DNA of 64,000 nucleotides from assembly GCF_037971845.1 (NCBI RefSeq), contig NZ_CP150227.1:5146001-5210000 (forward strand), given 5' to 3'. Position 1 is the first letter of the stretch. Every line of letters starts with the position of its first letter. This document shows positions 36,656 to 45,803 of the stretch, in pieces. The notes beneath the pieces are model-generated. The model was not told where the DNA came from. It saw only the letters and a list, made by a program, of their open reading frames with translations, and made no database searches. The translations under genes and the position numbers were made by a program. This stretch comes from Paenibacillus sp. FSL R5-0766 (GTDB lineage Bacteria; Bacillota; Bacilli; Paenibacillales; Paenibacillaceae).

Positions 36656-37123
36656 TTAAATAGCACACACAGTACAAAAAACTTGTATACCCTTCCCTTT
36701 ACCGAACTCTGTCAATTCTTCTCCCGATGTTGCAGTAATACCTACACAATTAGCCTCAATGTCAAGCAAATTAGCTATTGAATTACGCATGTCAGCAATA
36801 ATAGGTGATATTTTGGGTGTGGAACATTCTATTGAAAAAGAAACATTAGATATCTTCAATCCATTCATATACTTTAATGCTTCCTTAACGTATTCTGCGC
36901 TATTCAGAATTCCTCGTTCCAAACACATTTCGTCCGCAATTTTCCCGAGGATATTGACACATGTAATACCTGAAATTGCATTTGTCAATGCGTGAAGAAC
37001 AACATCTCCATCGCTGTTGGTAAAAAATGATTTATCACTGTCTACCTTCACTCCACCTAAAATGAGTTCCTTGGTACCATTTGGATCAAATCTGTGGCTA
37101 TCTTGCCCAATACCTACCTTCAT
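36656..37123 (-). CDS. IspF-like cyclodiphosphate synthase homologue
   Basis: A 155-aa relative of 2-C-methyl-D-erythritol 2,4-cyclodiphosphate synthase, which cyclises a CDP-alcohol 2-phosphate and releases CMP. The metal ligands remain: D and H in GQDSHRF and the His of SDGDVVLHAL. The substrate-side GDIG and FPDTD motifs are lost (VNILGKIADE instead), and KATTTE is ITATSGEE. It is thus a divergent paralogue probably acting on another substrate. It lies inside the NRPS cluster, away from isoprenoid genes. AGGAGG precedes the ATG. Confidence 0.8.
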   Translation of the reverse strand: MKVGIGQDSHRFDPNGTKELILGGVKVDSDKSFFTNSDGDVVLHALTNAISGITCVNILGKIADEMCLERGILNSAEYVKEALKYMNGLKISNVSFSIECSTPKISPIIADMRNSIANLLDIEANCVGITATSGEELTEFGKGKGIQVFCTVCAI

Positions 37124-37224
37124 ACTAGTTACCTCCTGTTAGTCTTTTCAAGATTAATTTTTGGAATTCACTTTATGTGTTTTCTAATTCGACTCCCAGT
37201 GTATCGAGGAATCAGTTGGGTAAA

Positions 37225-37509
37225 CTATGGTTAGTTAAAATTGATATTAACCCATATTTATTATATCACCTTCTATAAAAGCTAAAAAATATGAATGGTT
37301 CATCCATACTATAAATGCCGTCGAATCTTTGTACCATTCAAATGGAACGTTGAAAAAAATTATCAATAAAAACTAATCAATAGATGCTACCATAGGCCTG
37401 CCAAGCAGGAGATCCTAAATGATTAAGCATAATCCTTCACCCTTGCTTGGCGGGATAATTTCAGTTGTCATTCAAAAAAATATGAAATTAGGGACCTATG
37501 GTTAGTTAA
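37225..37509. repeat. 285-bp unit: direct repeats flanking a hairpin
   Basis: CTATGGTTAGTTAA occurs at 37225-37238 and again at 37496-37509. Between them CCTGCCAAGCAGG (37397-37409) pairs with CCTTGCTTGGCGGG (37441-37454). It fills most of the 505-base gap between the IspF-like gene and the NRPS gene, which otherwise holds no gene. Could be a small non-autonomous element or a structured leader on the minus strand. Confidence 0.45.
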
Positions 37510-37628
37510 TTTGAATGAAATATTGCGTTACTTATATGAGTTTCTATCGATGGTGGGTATAAGATCCGCAAGAACCTTATTCATTACTTCGAAAATCATT
37601 CGAAATAATTTTAACGTACACTATGATC

Positions 37629-39407
37629 TCAGTTTATCTTTTGGGTAATGTACTCAGCAAAATCTTTGACTTTCACAAATGAATCCCTGGCCAACATGTT
37701 GTCATCAAATATTATGTCAAACTCTTCTTCCATATCAATAATTAATTTTATGAAAAATACTGAATTAACTCCGAGACTTACCAAATCCGCCTCAAGGGAA
37801 ATTGATTGTTCGGGGATTTTGGGCAGATTTCTTGCAATTATTCCAATAGTTCTTTGTTCTAACGTTGATAGTTGTGGTTGGTTATTTATAACTTTACTTT
37901 TCTCTGGTAAAGAATAATCATAGTTTCGGTCTATCTTCCCGCTTGAAGTATATACAAAATCATCAATTCTAATAATATCAAGTGGAATCATATATTCCGG
38001 TAAATAGCCTGCTAAATACTCGACAAGAGTATCTTTGGCTATTTCCTTTGTGCTAGTATAATAACAAACCAGAGCGTTATGATCATGTACCATTACTAAT
38101 GCATGGGTAACGTCAGTGTATTTGATCAACATCTTTTCAATTTCCTCAAGCTCTATTCTATAGCCACGTATTTTAACCTGATTATCAGCCCTTCCAACGA
38201 ACACAATATTACCATCATCTGTCCGTTTTCCTAGGTCTCCGCTTTTATACATCCTGCCATGTTGATGTATCAAATCCGGCAAAAAACTTTTACTGCTCAA
38301 ATTTTCATCGTTAATATAGCCACGAGCAACACAAGCACCAGAAATATAAATTTCTCCAACCTCATTCACAGCACATTCAGTTAAATCTTCATTTAATATG
38401 TTTATCATCGTATTATCAATTGGCTTTCCAATTGGAATTTCAGATAGTTTTGAAAAAATATCATGACTTAAGCTAAAGCAGGTTACTATAATTGTAGTTT
38501 CTGTAGGACCATACACATGATGTAAATTAGTATTTGTATTTCTACCAAACAAACTATAAAACTTTTCTACTAGTGTATGGTTCAAATATTCTCCACCAAA
38601 ATATACATTTTTCAAAGATTTAAGCTTATCCATGGAATCCTTATGTTCTGCAACATCTAAAAATAATTTAAACGCCGATGTTACAAAGTTTATTGAAGTA
38701 ACGTTATGTTCAAATATTTTGTTTATTAAGATATCCGGGTATTTCTCTTCGTCTTGTTTCAATATACATAATGAAGCTCCTGCAAAAAACCATGCGAATA
38801 ATTCAAATATTGAAAAGTCAAAAGTATAAGAATGTTTTAGAATCAGAACATCATCGTCACTTAATGAATGTTCTTCTTTCCTCCAACTCAAAAAATTGAC
38901 CACGGATTTATGTTCAACCATCACACCTTTAGGCTCACCCGTTGATCCGGAGGTAAATATGATATAAGCGAGATTCTCGGAAGAAAATTTGATCTCCAAG
39001 CTTGAACTCTCAAAAATGTCATACTTTACTTCTTTTATATTGATAAACGGCACAGTACTTGGAGCCGACAATTCTGTGTCAGTTAATAGAATTTTTGCAT
39101 TGCTTTTTAATAAGAGGTAGTTGAGCCGTTCAACCGGTTCATTCACGCTCAAGGGTAAATAAACGGCACCCGCCTTCAAAACGGCTAAAATACAAATAAC
39201 CATTTCAAATGAACGTTTTAGTTGCAGTGTAACTATATCACCAACCATGACATTTCTCTGGATTAAATATCTTGCCAGCTGGTTAGCTTTTTTATTAAGC
39301 TCAGAATATGTCATTGTGCCGCCATCATAAATTAAAGCAATCTTATCTGGTGTTTTTTGTGCTTGGATTTCAAACACTTTGTTTATTGTCAAATCTTTCA
39401 CATTCAT
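37629..39407 (-). CDS. NRPS adenylation-carrier (A-PCP) didomain
   Basis: A 592-aa protein. The adenylation domain spans residues about 10-500: A3 IIFTSGSTGEPKGVMVEHKS, A4 FDFSIFELF, A5 VYGPTETT, A7 YKSGDLGKR, A8 KIRGYRIELEEIE and A10 SSGKIDR. A carrier domain follows (LGVNSVFFIKL, whose Ser takes phosphopantetheine). There is no condensation or thioesterase domain, so it loads one amino acid for a partner enzyme. The amino acid cannot be predicted safely. GGAGG precedes the ATG, and the NTP_transf_5 gene is 19 bases upstream, so they are co-transcribed. Confidence 0.93.
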   Translation of the reverse strand: MNVKDLTINKVFEIQAQKTPDKIALIYDGGTMTYSELNKKANQLARYLIQRNVMVGDIVTLQLKRSFEMVICILAVLKAGAVYLPLSVNEPVERLNYLLLKSNAKILLTDTELSAPSTVPFINIKEVKYDIFESSSLEIKFSSENLAYIIFTSGSTGEPKGVMVEHKSVVNFLSWRKEEHSLSDDDVLILKHSYTFDFSIFELFAWFFAGASLCILKQDEEKYPDILINKIFEHNVTSINFVTSAFKLFLDVAEHKDSMDKLKSLKNVYFGGEYLNHTLVEKFYSLFGRNTNTNLHHVYGPTETTIIVTCFSLSHDIFSKLSEIPIGKPIDNTMINILNEDLTECAVNEVGEIYISGACVARGYINDENLSSKSFLPDLIHQHGRMYKSGDLGKRTDDGNIVFVGRADNQVKIRGYRIELEEIEKMLIKYTDVTHALVMVHDHNALVCYYTSTKEIAKDTLVEYLAGYLPEYMIPLDIIRIDDFVYTSSGKIDRNYDYSLPEKSKVINNQPQLSTLEQRTIGIIARNLPKIPEQSISLEADLVSLGVNSVFFIKLIIDMEEEFDIIFDDNMLARDSFVKVKDFAEYITQKIN

Positions 39408-39426
39408 TTTAGAGAACCTCCACTTG

Positions 39427-40536
39427 TTAGATTTCTAGAAATCTTGGTCCTTCTAACATTTCATCGCTATTGTCACACGAAAAAATCCTTTCATAGAATC
39501 CTTTTTTAAATTTCTGTTTCTCACCGAGTTGATTCTCTCCAAATTCTCTCATAAAGTCTTGATCCACTACTCCTAATTTTTCCATGATTTCATCTTCATA
39601 TCCATCGTTATATACTAATTTTAAATAGAACATTGTGTAATATATTTGTTTTTCTAGATTGTTCTTTTTGGCAAACGAAACACACGATTCAAGTGATACA
39701 TTATCCATACATTGAATGATATATTCTCTTATGTCACAAAGTTTTATTAAACTCATATCTTTTCCAAAAAATATAGTTAATGTGTACGTAGCTTCGCCAT
39801 AAAAATGGGTGCAAAGATGAGTAAGGACATGGGATGGATTAACATGTCCTGTCCTTATGTAGTTGTCAATTATTTCATTAATTGGGTCATGGTTCAATGT
39901 ATCATCTAATGCAAATCTAAAGTCAAATAAATAAAATGGGGTAAACCGATTATCATTTAATTTTAGATAAGGTGGTAAGTTACTCATTGATCTCTTCCAC
40001 ATAATTTCCTCTGCTCGAGAAATTGGAGTTATTGTATTATCTATTTCATTGTATATGCCGTTGCTCTTGATAAAACCAAGGGATTCCATTGCATCTCCTA
40101 GTTTCGCTATATCTGAATACTTAACTAGAAAGTCAGCATCTCCACTATATCTAATACCATAATCTTTATACATATTTGGTATTAAGTAAGATCCCTTTAC
40201 GGGAATACAAGTAAGATCATGTTTCTTAAATTCATCTAAGGCTTCCTTTATTTTCAATTGATAATTTTTATTTCTTTCAGCTATTGAGATACTTGCGCTG
40301 GTTATTACTTCTCTTAAATATTTTGGGATGGATACATCAGGACAATATGTCTTGATATTTTTCCAGCATAATGTCGTAGTTTTGTGGTACAATGTTAATT
40401 TGTAAAACTCAAACCAATTAATTCTGTTTTCACTAAGCAAGGTAGTTAATTGTTCTTTTTGATTTTCAGAAAAAGTAAGTCTGCTAGTCAATATAAGCAA
40501 CTCTTGTTCAGGGGTCCATTCAAGTTTCGTTTGCAT
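39427..40536 (-). CDS. NTP_transf_5 family nucleotidyltransferase
   Basis: A 369-aa protein of the nucleotidyltransferase_5 group (PF14907-like). After a helical N-terminus, the palm reads CIPVKGSYLIPNMY, then GIRYSGDADFLVKYSDI with the DxD metal pair, then a helical C-terminus. Such proteins recur in natural-product clusters (for example lasso peptide loci) with poorly known roles. A position directly before the A-PCP gene suggests it nucleotidylates an intermediate or the carrier-bound product. GGAGGG precedes the ATG. Confidence 0.8.
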   Translation of the reverse strand: MQTKLEWTPEQELLILTSRLTFSENQKEQLTTLLSENRINWFEFYKLTLYHKTTTLCWKNIKTYCPDVSIPKYLREVITSASISIAERNKNYQLKIKEALDEFKKHDLTCIPVKGSYLIPNMYKDYGIRYSGDADFLVKYSDIAKLGDAMESLGFIKSNGIYNEIDNTITPISRAEEIMWKRSMSNLPPYLKLNDNRFTPFYLFDFRFALDDTLNHDPINEIIDNYIRTGHVNPSHVLTHLCTHFYGEATYTLTIFFGKDMSLIKLCDIREYIIQCMDNVSLESCVSFAKKNNLEKQIYYTMFYLKLVYNDGYEDEIMEKLGVVDQDFMREFGENQLGEKQKFKKGFYERIFSCDNSDEMLEGPRFLEI

Positions 40537-40573
40537 ATTATTTTTCCCTCCACTTATAGTCTTGTTTATTTCA

Positions 40574-40990
40574 TTAAACCTTTTCTAAGAATTCTATTTT
40601 GTTCCCATCAAAATCACTATAAAATAAAACTTTACTTCTCCCAAACTTATTACTATCTACATTAAAAACATCAGAAACTGGACTAATACCTTTGTTTCGT
40701 AAAACAGATATTTTCTCATCTAAAGAAGGCACTAATATTGTTATAGATCCCCTAGACTTTATTACATCATCTGTTTTTTTATCCACAAATTCAATCAACT
40801 CGATCATTGCACTTCTAACTCCAATTCTCAACAATACAACTCTGCATTTTGAGTATATCCCAGCAGAAATAAATCGCACTAAATCTCCATTCACTTCAAA
40901 TTCATCCACTAATTCAAAACCCAAAGCATCAACGTAGAATTTTAGTGAATCATTTATAGAGCTCACAAAAAAATCAGCATGCAAAAGCAT
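40574..40990 (-). CDS. VOC-superfamily protein (glyoxalase/dioxygenase fold)
   Basis: A 138-aa protein with the paired beta-alpha-beta-beta-beta modules of the vicinal oxygen chelate fold: HADFFVSSINDSLKFYVDAL, GFELVDEF, and the C-terminal FYSDFDGNKIEFLEKV with its metal-ligand Glu. Such proteins act as isomerases, dioxygenases or antibiotic-binding resistance proteins. In this cluster it may be a tailoring enzyme or a self-protection binder. AAGGTG precedes the ATG; it ends 38 bases before the nucleotidyltransferase start. Confidence 0.82.
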   Translation of the reverse strand: MLLHADFFVSSINDSLKFYVDALGFELVDEFEVNGDLVRFISAGIYSKCRVVLLRIGVRSAMIELIEFVDKKTDDVIKSRGSITILVPSLDEKISVLRNKGISPVSDVFNVDSNKFGRSKVLFYSDFDGNKIEFLEKV

Positions 40991-41257
40991 GTATTCACCT
41001 TGCTTTCAATAATATTGTATCTACGCAAATGTATAGTTACTGAAAAGAACGAATTCAAAAAAGCAACCTTTAATTGTATTTCGATAATAGTTAAGCCTTC
41101 ATAAAATGTGTAGTTATTCATGAAACTCATGGGTTATAAGGTCTCTAGGCGCTTCTATCAATTAACTTCAAAATCACAACGGTTTCTGCTGAAAATATGT
41201 ATCGTTTTTCTCACATTTAGCACTAGTTTAACAAGTGTCAAATGAGTGATACAGCTT

Positions 41258-43195
41258 CTAACTAATCTCAACAGAAAAATTCATCGTGCCTTCGTTGATA
41301 AACAAAATAAAACCATCGCACGTTTCAGTGATATCTAGACCAGACTCGCTATCAAATTTCTGTTCTAATTCAGAATTGAGAATGATAATACGTACATCAG
41401 CAGGTTTATCGATATGAAGTTTATTTCCAGCTTTCATACTGAAAATCTTATTTTGTCTACCTTTTATTGAAATAACACGTCCAGATTGAAGTGGTTTTAT
41501 ATAAACCGAGTCAATTAAGTTATAACCAAAGGCATATAAGTATTCGACACCTCCCTTCTCATAAATATAAGGAGCGAATCCTTTCCGTGCTCCTTGGAGT
41601 GGTGCGTTTAATATCATTTCGGTTTCCCATTCTCCAGAAGGAGTCACAGGCAAAGTGTCCGTGCCAAATGGCCCAGTATATGCAAAAAACAACACTCCTT
41701 CTTCATTTTCAAATTCTTTAATTGTTAAAGAAAATCCACTGGGCGTCAGCACCGTATCGGCTGGGTGCGCATCACATACGATATATTTTTTACCAACACG
41801 ACTCTTCCATTTTCCTGTAAGCGAAGGAAAAGACGTGCACTTTTGTGCCATCGGATTCTTTCCCCAAAATGGTACTGTATTTATCAAATAAGAATTTTTT
41901 TCATGGTTTTCAAAAGTAAATATAAATGGTTTCGTATTGGAAACAAATCGTTGTCCATCATAAAATAACTCAGTGACCCAATCTTCCCAGACATCTTGTT
42001 TCCTGAATTGAATTTTAAGACTATCGTTATCAAAAATGGCGCGGAAACTATGAGTATTATTGTAATATACACCTGAAAATCTTTCTGCATATTCAACAGG
42101 TATAGGCTTTTTTTCAATATCGAACTCTTTTTCTTTTTTCTTTTTCCGTGTGTTGATATTATATTCATCTAATAACAAGCTGCAAAGTTCGCTTAATATA
42201 TCATAGACAACGATTCTATTGTCGTTTGTCACTGAAATCGCGGCTGCAAGTTTATACTTTTGGCTAACAAGGAGAAAAGTACGGAACATATTTGTAGCAC
42301 CGCTTTTCACAAGCACATTTTCACCGAAATCGTAGGGTTCAAGTGAAAAGTTTACTGAATCCCAACCCAATCCGAAGTTTTCTGCTATCCCGGTGATTAC
42401 AGATTTCCCTTGTGAAAGACATGTTTCATGTAGGCTTTCAGGTTTGAAAACTTCTTTCGGATCGATAAATAAATATCCTATCTTTGCACAATCAATAATA
42501 TTTGTTATTATTCCACCTGATCCTGTACACATAATGTATTCTTCTTTTTTCTCTTTTTCCTTAACTCGCACACGATTTTCCGGAATATTTCCTCCTGAAA
42601 AAGTTGATAGTGCACCTACAGGTTTTGCTATATGGTCTTGTACAAATTGTATGAAACTTATGCCTGATACTTCCGCTACAACCATTTCCGCCAATATGTA
42701 GCCGTCGTTGCAGTAAACGGAGTTATTCCCCGGAGTATCTTTTAGTTTTGATTTGGAAAAATAATCGTAGAACTCTTCATATATATCTTCAGTAAGCCAT
42801 TTTGTACTGAATGAATATTTTAAATTTGCCCCAGGCAATCCTGAGCTGTGATTAAGGCAAGTTCGCAGTGTAATTTGCTTGTATCTTTTGTCCTGCATCC
42901 TAAAACGGGGTAAATACTCCGTTACTGACACATCGAGGTTCACTTTCCCCATTTCAACGAGCTTCATAACCGCGATGGCGCAGTAGATTTTCGATATAGA
43001 ACCTACATTATATAAATCGTGTACTGTCGCAGGGTTATCTGGATTTCCGTCCTGCGTCCCATATGCTAAAGCAGCTATGAGTTCACCATCTTTAATAAAT
43101 GCGGCACTTATTGCTGTTGCATTTTTATTTACTTTAGCATCCAATAATTCTTTCATTTTCCCCGCTAAATCCACTCTAGTCCCAACTAAACTCAT
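41258..43195 (-). CDS. Beta-lactamase-related serine hydrolase
   Basis: A 645-aa protein. Residues about 10-350 form a class C beta-lactamase/PBP4*-type domain: SxxK in NVGSISKIYCAI, Tyr motif VYCNDGYILAE and LRTCLNHSSGLPG. The C-terminal 290 residues are beta-rich repeats like those on Bacillus PBP-related esterases. No signal peptide is visible, so it is cytoplasmic. The start at 43195 follows GGAGGTAAAC; the frame opens earlier but without a ribosome site. It might hydrolyse or acylate the cluster product, or remove a protecting acyl group. Confidence 0.83.
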   Translation of the reverse strand: MSLVGTRVDLAGKMKELLDAKVNKNATAISAAFIKDGELIAALAYGTQDGNPDNPATVHDLYNVGSISKIYCAIAVMKLVEMGKVNLDVSVTEYLPRFRMQDKRYKQITLRTCLNHSSGLPGANLKYSFSTKWLTEDIYEEFYDYFSKSKLKDTPGNNSVYCNDGYILAEMVVAEVSGISFIQFVQDHIAKPVGALSTFSGGNIPENRVRVKEKEKKEEYIMCTGSGGIITNIIDCAKIGYLFIDPKEVFKPESLHETCLSQGKSVITGIAENFGLGWDSVNFSLEPYDFGENVLVKSGATNMFRTFLLVSQKYKLAAAISVTNDNRIVVYDILSELCSLLLDEYNINTRKKKKEKEFDIEKKPIPVEYAERFSGVYYNNTHSFRAIFDNDSLKIQFRKQDVWEDWVTELFYDGQRFVSNTKPFIFTFENHEKNSYLINTVPFWGKNPMAQKCTSFPSLTGKWKSRVGKKYIVCDAHPADTVLTPSGFSLTIKEFENEEGVLFFAYTGPFGTDTLPVTPSGEWETEMILNAPLQGARKGFAPYIYEKGGVEYLYAFGYNLIDSVYIKPLQSGRVISIKGRQNKIFSMKAGNKLHIDKPADVRIIILNSELEQKFDSESGLDITETCDGFILFINEGTMNFSVEIS

Positions 43196-43360
43196 GTTTA
43201 CCTCCATGCTTTTATATAAATATATCACCAGTTAAGTTTACTCTTAGGTTGCGTTAAGCCATAAAAAATCAGATGCAAAACACCAGAAAATCTAACAAAG
43301 TGATTCGAAAACATGTTAAATACTTCAAATAGTAATATATTCAGCTTTTACTATAGATTT

Positions 43361-43391
43361 AAAAAGGAACTTTTTCTAAGCGTTCCTTTTT
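43361..43391 (-). terminator. Terminator after the pyruvate-kinase-like gene
   Basis: AAAAAGGAAC (43361-43370) pairs with GTTCCTTTTT (43382-43391), giving a U-tract on the minus strand. It touches the stop codon at 43391-43393. Confidence 0.8.
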
Positions 43392-44353
43392 CATTGCTTT
43401 TGAGCCAATATTTTGTTAATTATAGAAACGGCAATATCCACTCTTCCAATCACTACTTCAGTATTTAAAATGATACCATCCGGATTATACTCAAGCATTT
43501 TTGTCACATCTATAATTTCTGCAGGGTTAGGAATCACGTTTTTTGCTAATGATTGCAGAATTCCAGTAGCGAAATACAATTTTTTGTTTAGATTTCTTGT
43601 ACTCTTAGCAATTTGTTCTTGAAACTGGTAAAGATTATTATAATCAGCGTAAAGCCTAAGATCTCCTCTTCCTATCATGATGTTTGAATGGCATGCAATG
43701 TCGTCAATGTTTAAAACAGAATTTTGAGTCTCAATTTTACTTATGATTTCGAAATCAGGTGTCTTGTTACCCAGAAACTCGAGCACATCGGTAGAATTCA
43801 TCACAAACGACAAAGCAATGCTATCAGGATTAACTACCTCAGTAATTTCTCTGTATGTATTCAGCAATTGGCTTTTCATTAATTTTCCAATGGAGATAGA
43901 TTTTCCAGTATAAATTATGCATGAATTTTTAGCTCTCACAACAATATGATCTGTATGTACTTCTTCTACCACCCAAACACCTTCACCATCAGAGTAATAT
44001 ATGGTTTCTCCAATGCTTAATTCTAAAACACGAGAATCATCGACGAAAATAGTATTTGACGAATTTATTGATATTTTAAACAAGTCTTCTGGCTTTACAG
44101 TATAAACACCAGCCTCGTTATTTAGATACAAACGTGGTTTCTTATATGGAAATGGGAAGTCTAGCATAATTCTAATGGAATGTTTTTGCTTTAATTTAGC
44201 TATTTCGATAGCTCGTTCATGTAGTTCATTTAAATCGTCGTATTTGGCTAAATTAAAGCGCAAACTATTTATACCCTGACGTAATAGCTCTTCAATTTGT
44301 GCATCCAAAGCATTACCAACATGTATCCGCCCAATTGTGGCTATTATATCCAT
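43391..44353 (-). CDS. Pyruvate-kinase-like protein lacking the C-terminal domain
   Basis: A 320-aa homologue of pyruvate kinase, against about 470 aa in the usual enzyme. The barrel and inserted B domain are present and the allosteric C-domain is missing. Kept: the Arg and Asn of INSLRFNLAKYD, KIE (ISKIETQ), the metal-binding MIGRGDL and the Thr of FATGIL. The usual DLxGPKIR is altered to DFPFPYKKPR. It may transfer phosphate between PEP and an unusual acceptor, or use another enolate chemistry. Coupled to the kinase gene upstream (11-base gap). Confidence 0.82.
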   Translation of the reverse strand: MDIIATIGRIHVGNALDAQIEELLRQGINSLRFNLAKYDDLNELHERAIEIAKLKQKHSIRIMLDFPFPYKKPRLYLNNEAGVYTVKPEDLFKISINSSNTIFVDDSRVLELSIGETIYYSDGEGVWVVEEVHTDHIVVRAKNSCIIYTGKSISIGKLMKSQLLNTYREITEVVNPDSIALSFVMNSTDVLEFLGNKTPDFEIISKIETQNSVLNIDDIACHSNIMIGRGDLRLYADYNNLYQFQEQIAKSTRNLNKKLYFATGILQSLAKNVIPNPAEIIDVTKMLEYNPDGIILNTEVVIGRVDIAVSIINKILAQKQ

Positions 44354-44364
44354 ACAATCACTCC

Positions 44365-44964
44365 TTAAAGTGCAAAATTAAGTATTTTTCTATACAGTTT
44401 CATGTAGCTTTCTTCGGACAATGGCTCTGTGTTATCAACGACAATAACATTTTCAAAACTTGCACATGCTTCTAAATACATTTTTCTGGCTTTAATAAGG
44501 TTCTCTAAGCCATCATTGTTCTCCATCGGCTTAGATTTTTGTAACAAACGTTTGTAGGCTACTTCGGGATCAATGTCTAATAAAATTACAAGATCTGGAG
44601 TTTTAAGCGTTTTAATAAATGCATCAATAAAAAACTGGTTTACACCCAAAACAGATGAAAAGACCTTAGAACATAACCAGAATCTTTCCGTAAGAACAGT
44701 TCCGCCATTTTCCAAATCACATTGAATTTTTTCATAAACACTTCTTAAGTCCAGTAAATAGGCTAAAGAAATCAACTCGTCGTTGAAATACTTATACAAT
44801 GCATCATTTGTCACTTTACGTAAAGAATCAATATTCTCGCTAGGAGCAAATCCATGATAATAGATAACATTGCTCAATTCTTTCTGCATGAAAGCATTTA
44901 GGCCTCTAGCAAAGGTCGTTTTTCCTGCACCTCCCATACCACAAATGCTAATATGTTTACCCAT
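44365..44964 (-). CDS. Thymidylate-kinase-like P-loop kinase
   Basis: A 199-aa nucleoside-monophosphate-kinase-like protein. P-loop GMGGAGKTTFARGLNAFM, where Tmk proper has GxDGAGKTT; then TERFWLCSKVF in place of the DRY motif, and LVILLDIDPEVAYKRL before the lid. It probably phosphorylates a nucleotide or sugar-phosphate analogue rather than dTMP. The start at 44964 follows GGAGGAAATTTT. The frame extends upstream to 45033 with no ribosome site. Confidence 0.83.
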   Translation of the reverse strand: MGKHISICGMGGAGKTTFARGLNAFMQKELSNVIYYHGFAPSENIDSLRKVTNDALYKYFNDELISLAYLLDLRSVYEKIQCDLENGGTVLTERFWLCSKVFSSVLGVNQFFIDAFIKTLKTPDLVILLDIDPEVAYKRLLQKSKPMENNDGLENLIKARKMYLEACASFENVIVVDNTEPLSEESYMKLYRKILNFAL

Positions 44965-45218
44965 AAAATTTCCTCCATTTCTATTTTGTATACCTCTCGA
45001 AAACGCAGAGAAATACCGAGGCTTTAGAAACATAGCATCAAATCCGCTCTTGTTTCATGAATGTGTTTTTTTCAAATTGTTTTCCATGTCTCCGCTTGAA
45101 ATTACATCAATATTACTATAAAAAATGTCAAAAAGGGAATTACCACATTGATGTTTCACTTAATAAGTGATACCAAATAAGGAATGAGCCTTGTTAAAGA
45201 TGACGAAAAGCATAACAC

Positions 45219-45250
45219 AACCAAAGGGGACTAAGAAGTCCCCTTTGGTT
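45219..45250. terminator. Strong hairpin after the dCTP-deaminase-like pair
   Basis: Perfect 14-bp arms AACCAAAGGGGACT (45219-45232) and AGTCCCCTTTGGTT (45237-45250) with a 4-base loop. It lies 35 bases after the stop of the upstream minus-strand gene; the U-tract is poor, so termination efficiency is uncertain. Confidence 0.65.
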
Positions 45251-45284
45251 CCCTATATCAGCCTATCTCTAATCTAAAGCTTCC

Positions 45285-45803
45285 TTAAACAAAGTCTTTA
45301 TATATCTGGGATGCCTTAGCTCCTTTACTCCCTTGATATTTGCCATCGTATAACACAATCTCACCTTTTGGCACCCAAAAGGTGACCTGTCCTATCAACA
45401 TATTAGGAAATACTTTTACAGATTGAACTGCATGTAACTGTAATGTCCATTGATTGATGGATCCGATATCAATTAAGTCCGCTGTAATATGAACAAACAG
45501 TCCCAATCTAGCTATTGAAGACTTAGCACGTATTATCGGCACATATTTATTACTCCCCATAATTTCATTTGTAAAACCTAAGTAAATGCGGTTCGATTGT
45601 AAGACCAATCCCTCTTTAGGTATTTCGATATCTTCTGTTTCCTGTTTCACCTTCGGATCCAGTATATCGTTCTTATATACCTTTAAACTGCTTCCTAACG
45701 AGAAATCATAACTGTTGGGATTAATCTGTCGCTTATTAAATGGAGTAATATGTATATTCTCGTTTATCACTTCTTTTTCAATTTCACATCCAGTTAATAT
45801 CAT
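45285..45803 (-). CDS. dCTP deaminase-like protein, catalytic Glu replaced by Gln
   Basis: A 172-aa member of the dCTP deaminase/dUTPase trimer family. Kept: INPNSYDFSLG, the phosphate-binding RAKSSIARLG (Ser95, Ser96, Arg99), HITADLID (His105, Ala108, Asp112) and PNMLIGQVTF. The general base, Glu138 in E. coli Dcd, aligns with Gln122 here (WTLQL), so the protein alone should not deaminate normally. Its start overlaps the next Dcd-like gene upstream by four bases, suggesting a hetero-oligomer. Confidence 0.85.
   Translation of the reverse strand: MILTGCEIEKEVINENIHITPFNKRQINPNSYDFSLGSSLKVYKNDILDPKVKQETEDIEIPKEGLVLQSNRIYLGFTNEIMGSNKYVPIIRAKSSIARLGLFVHITADLIDIGSINQWTLQLHAVQSVKVFPNMLIGQVTFWVPKGEIVLYDGKYQGSKGAKASQIYKDFV

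Noticed and set aside
37384..37460. T-box or other amino-acid riboswitch before the cluster genes
   Set aside because: The hairpin lacks the T-box consensus and a following terminator; kept only as a repeat or leader candidate.
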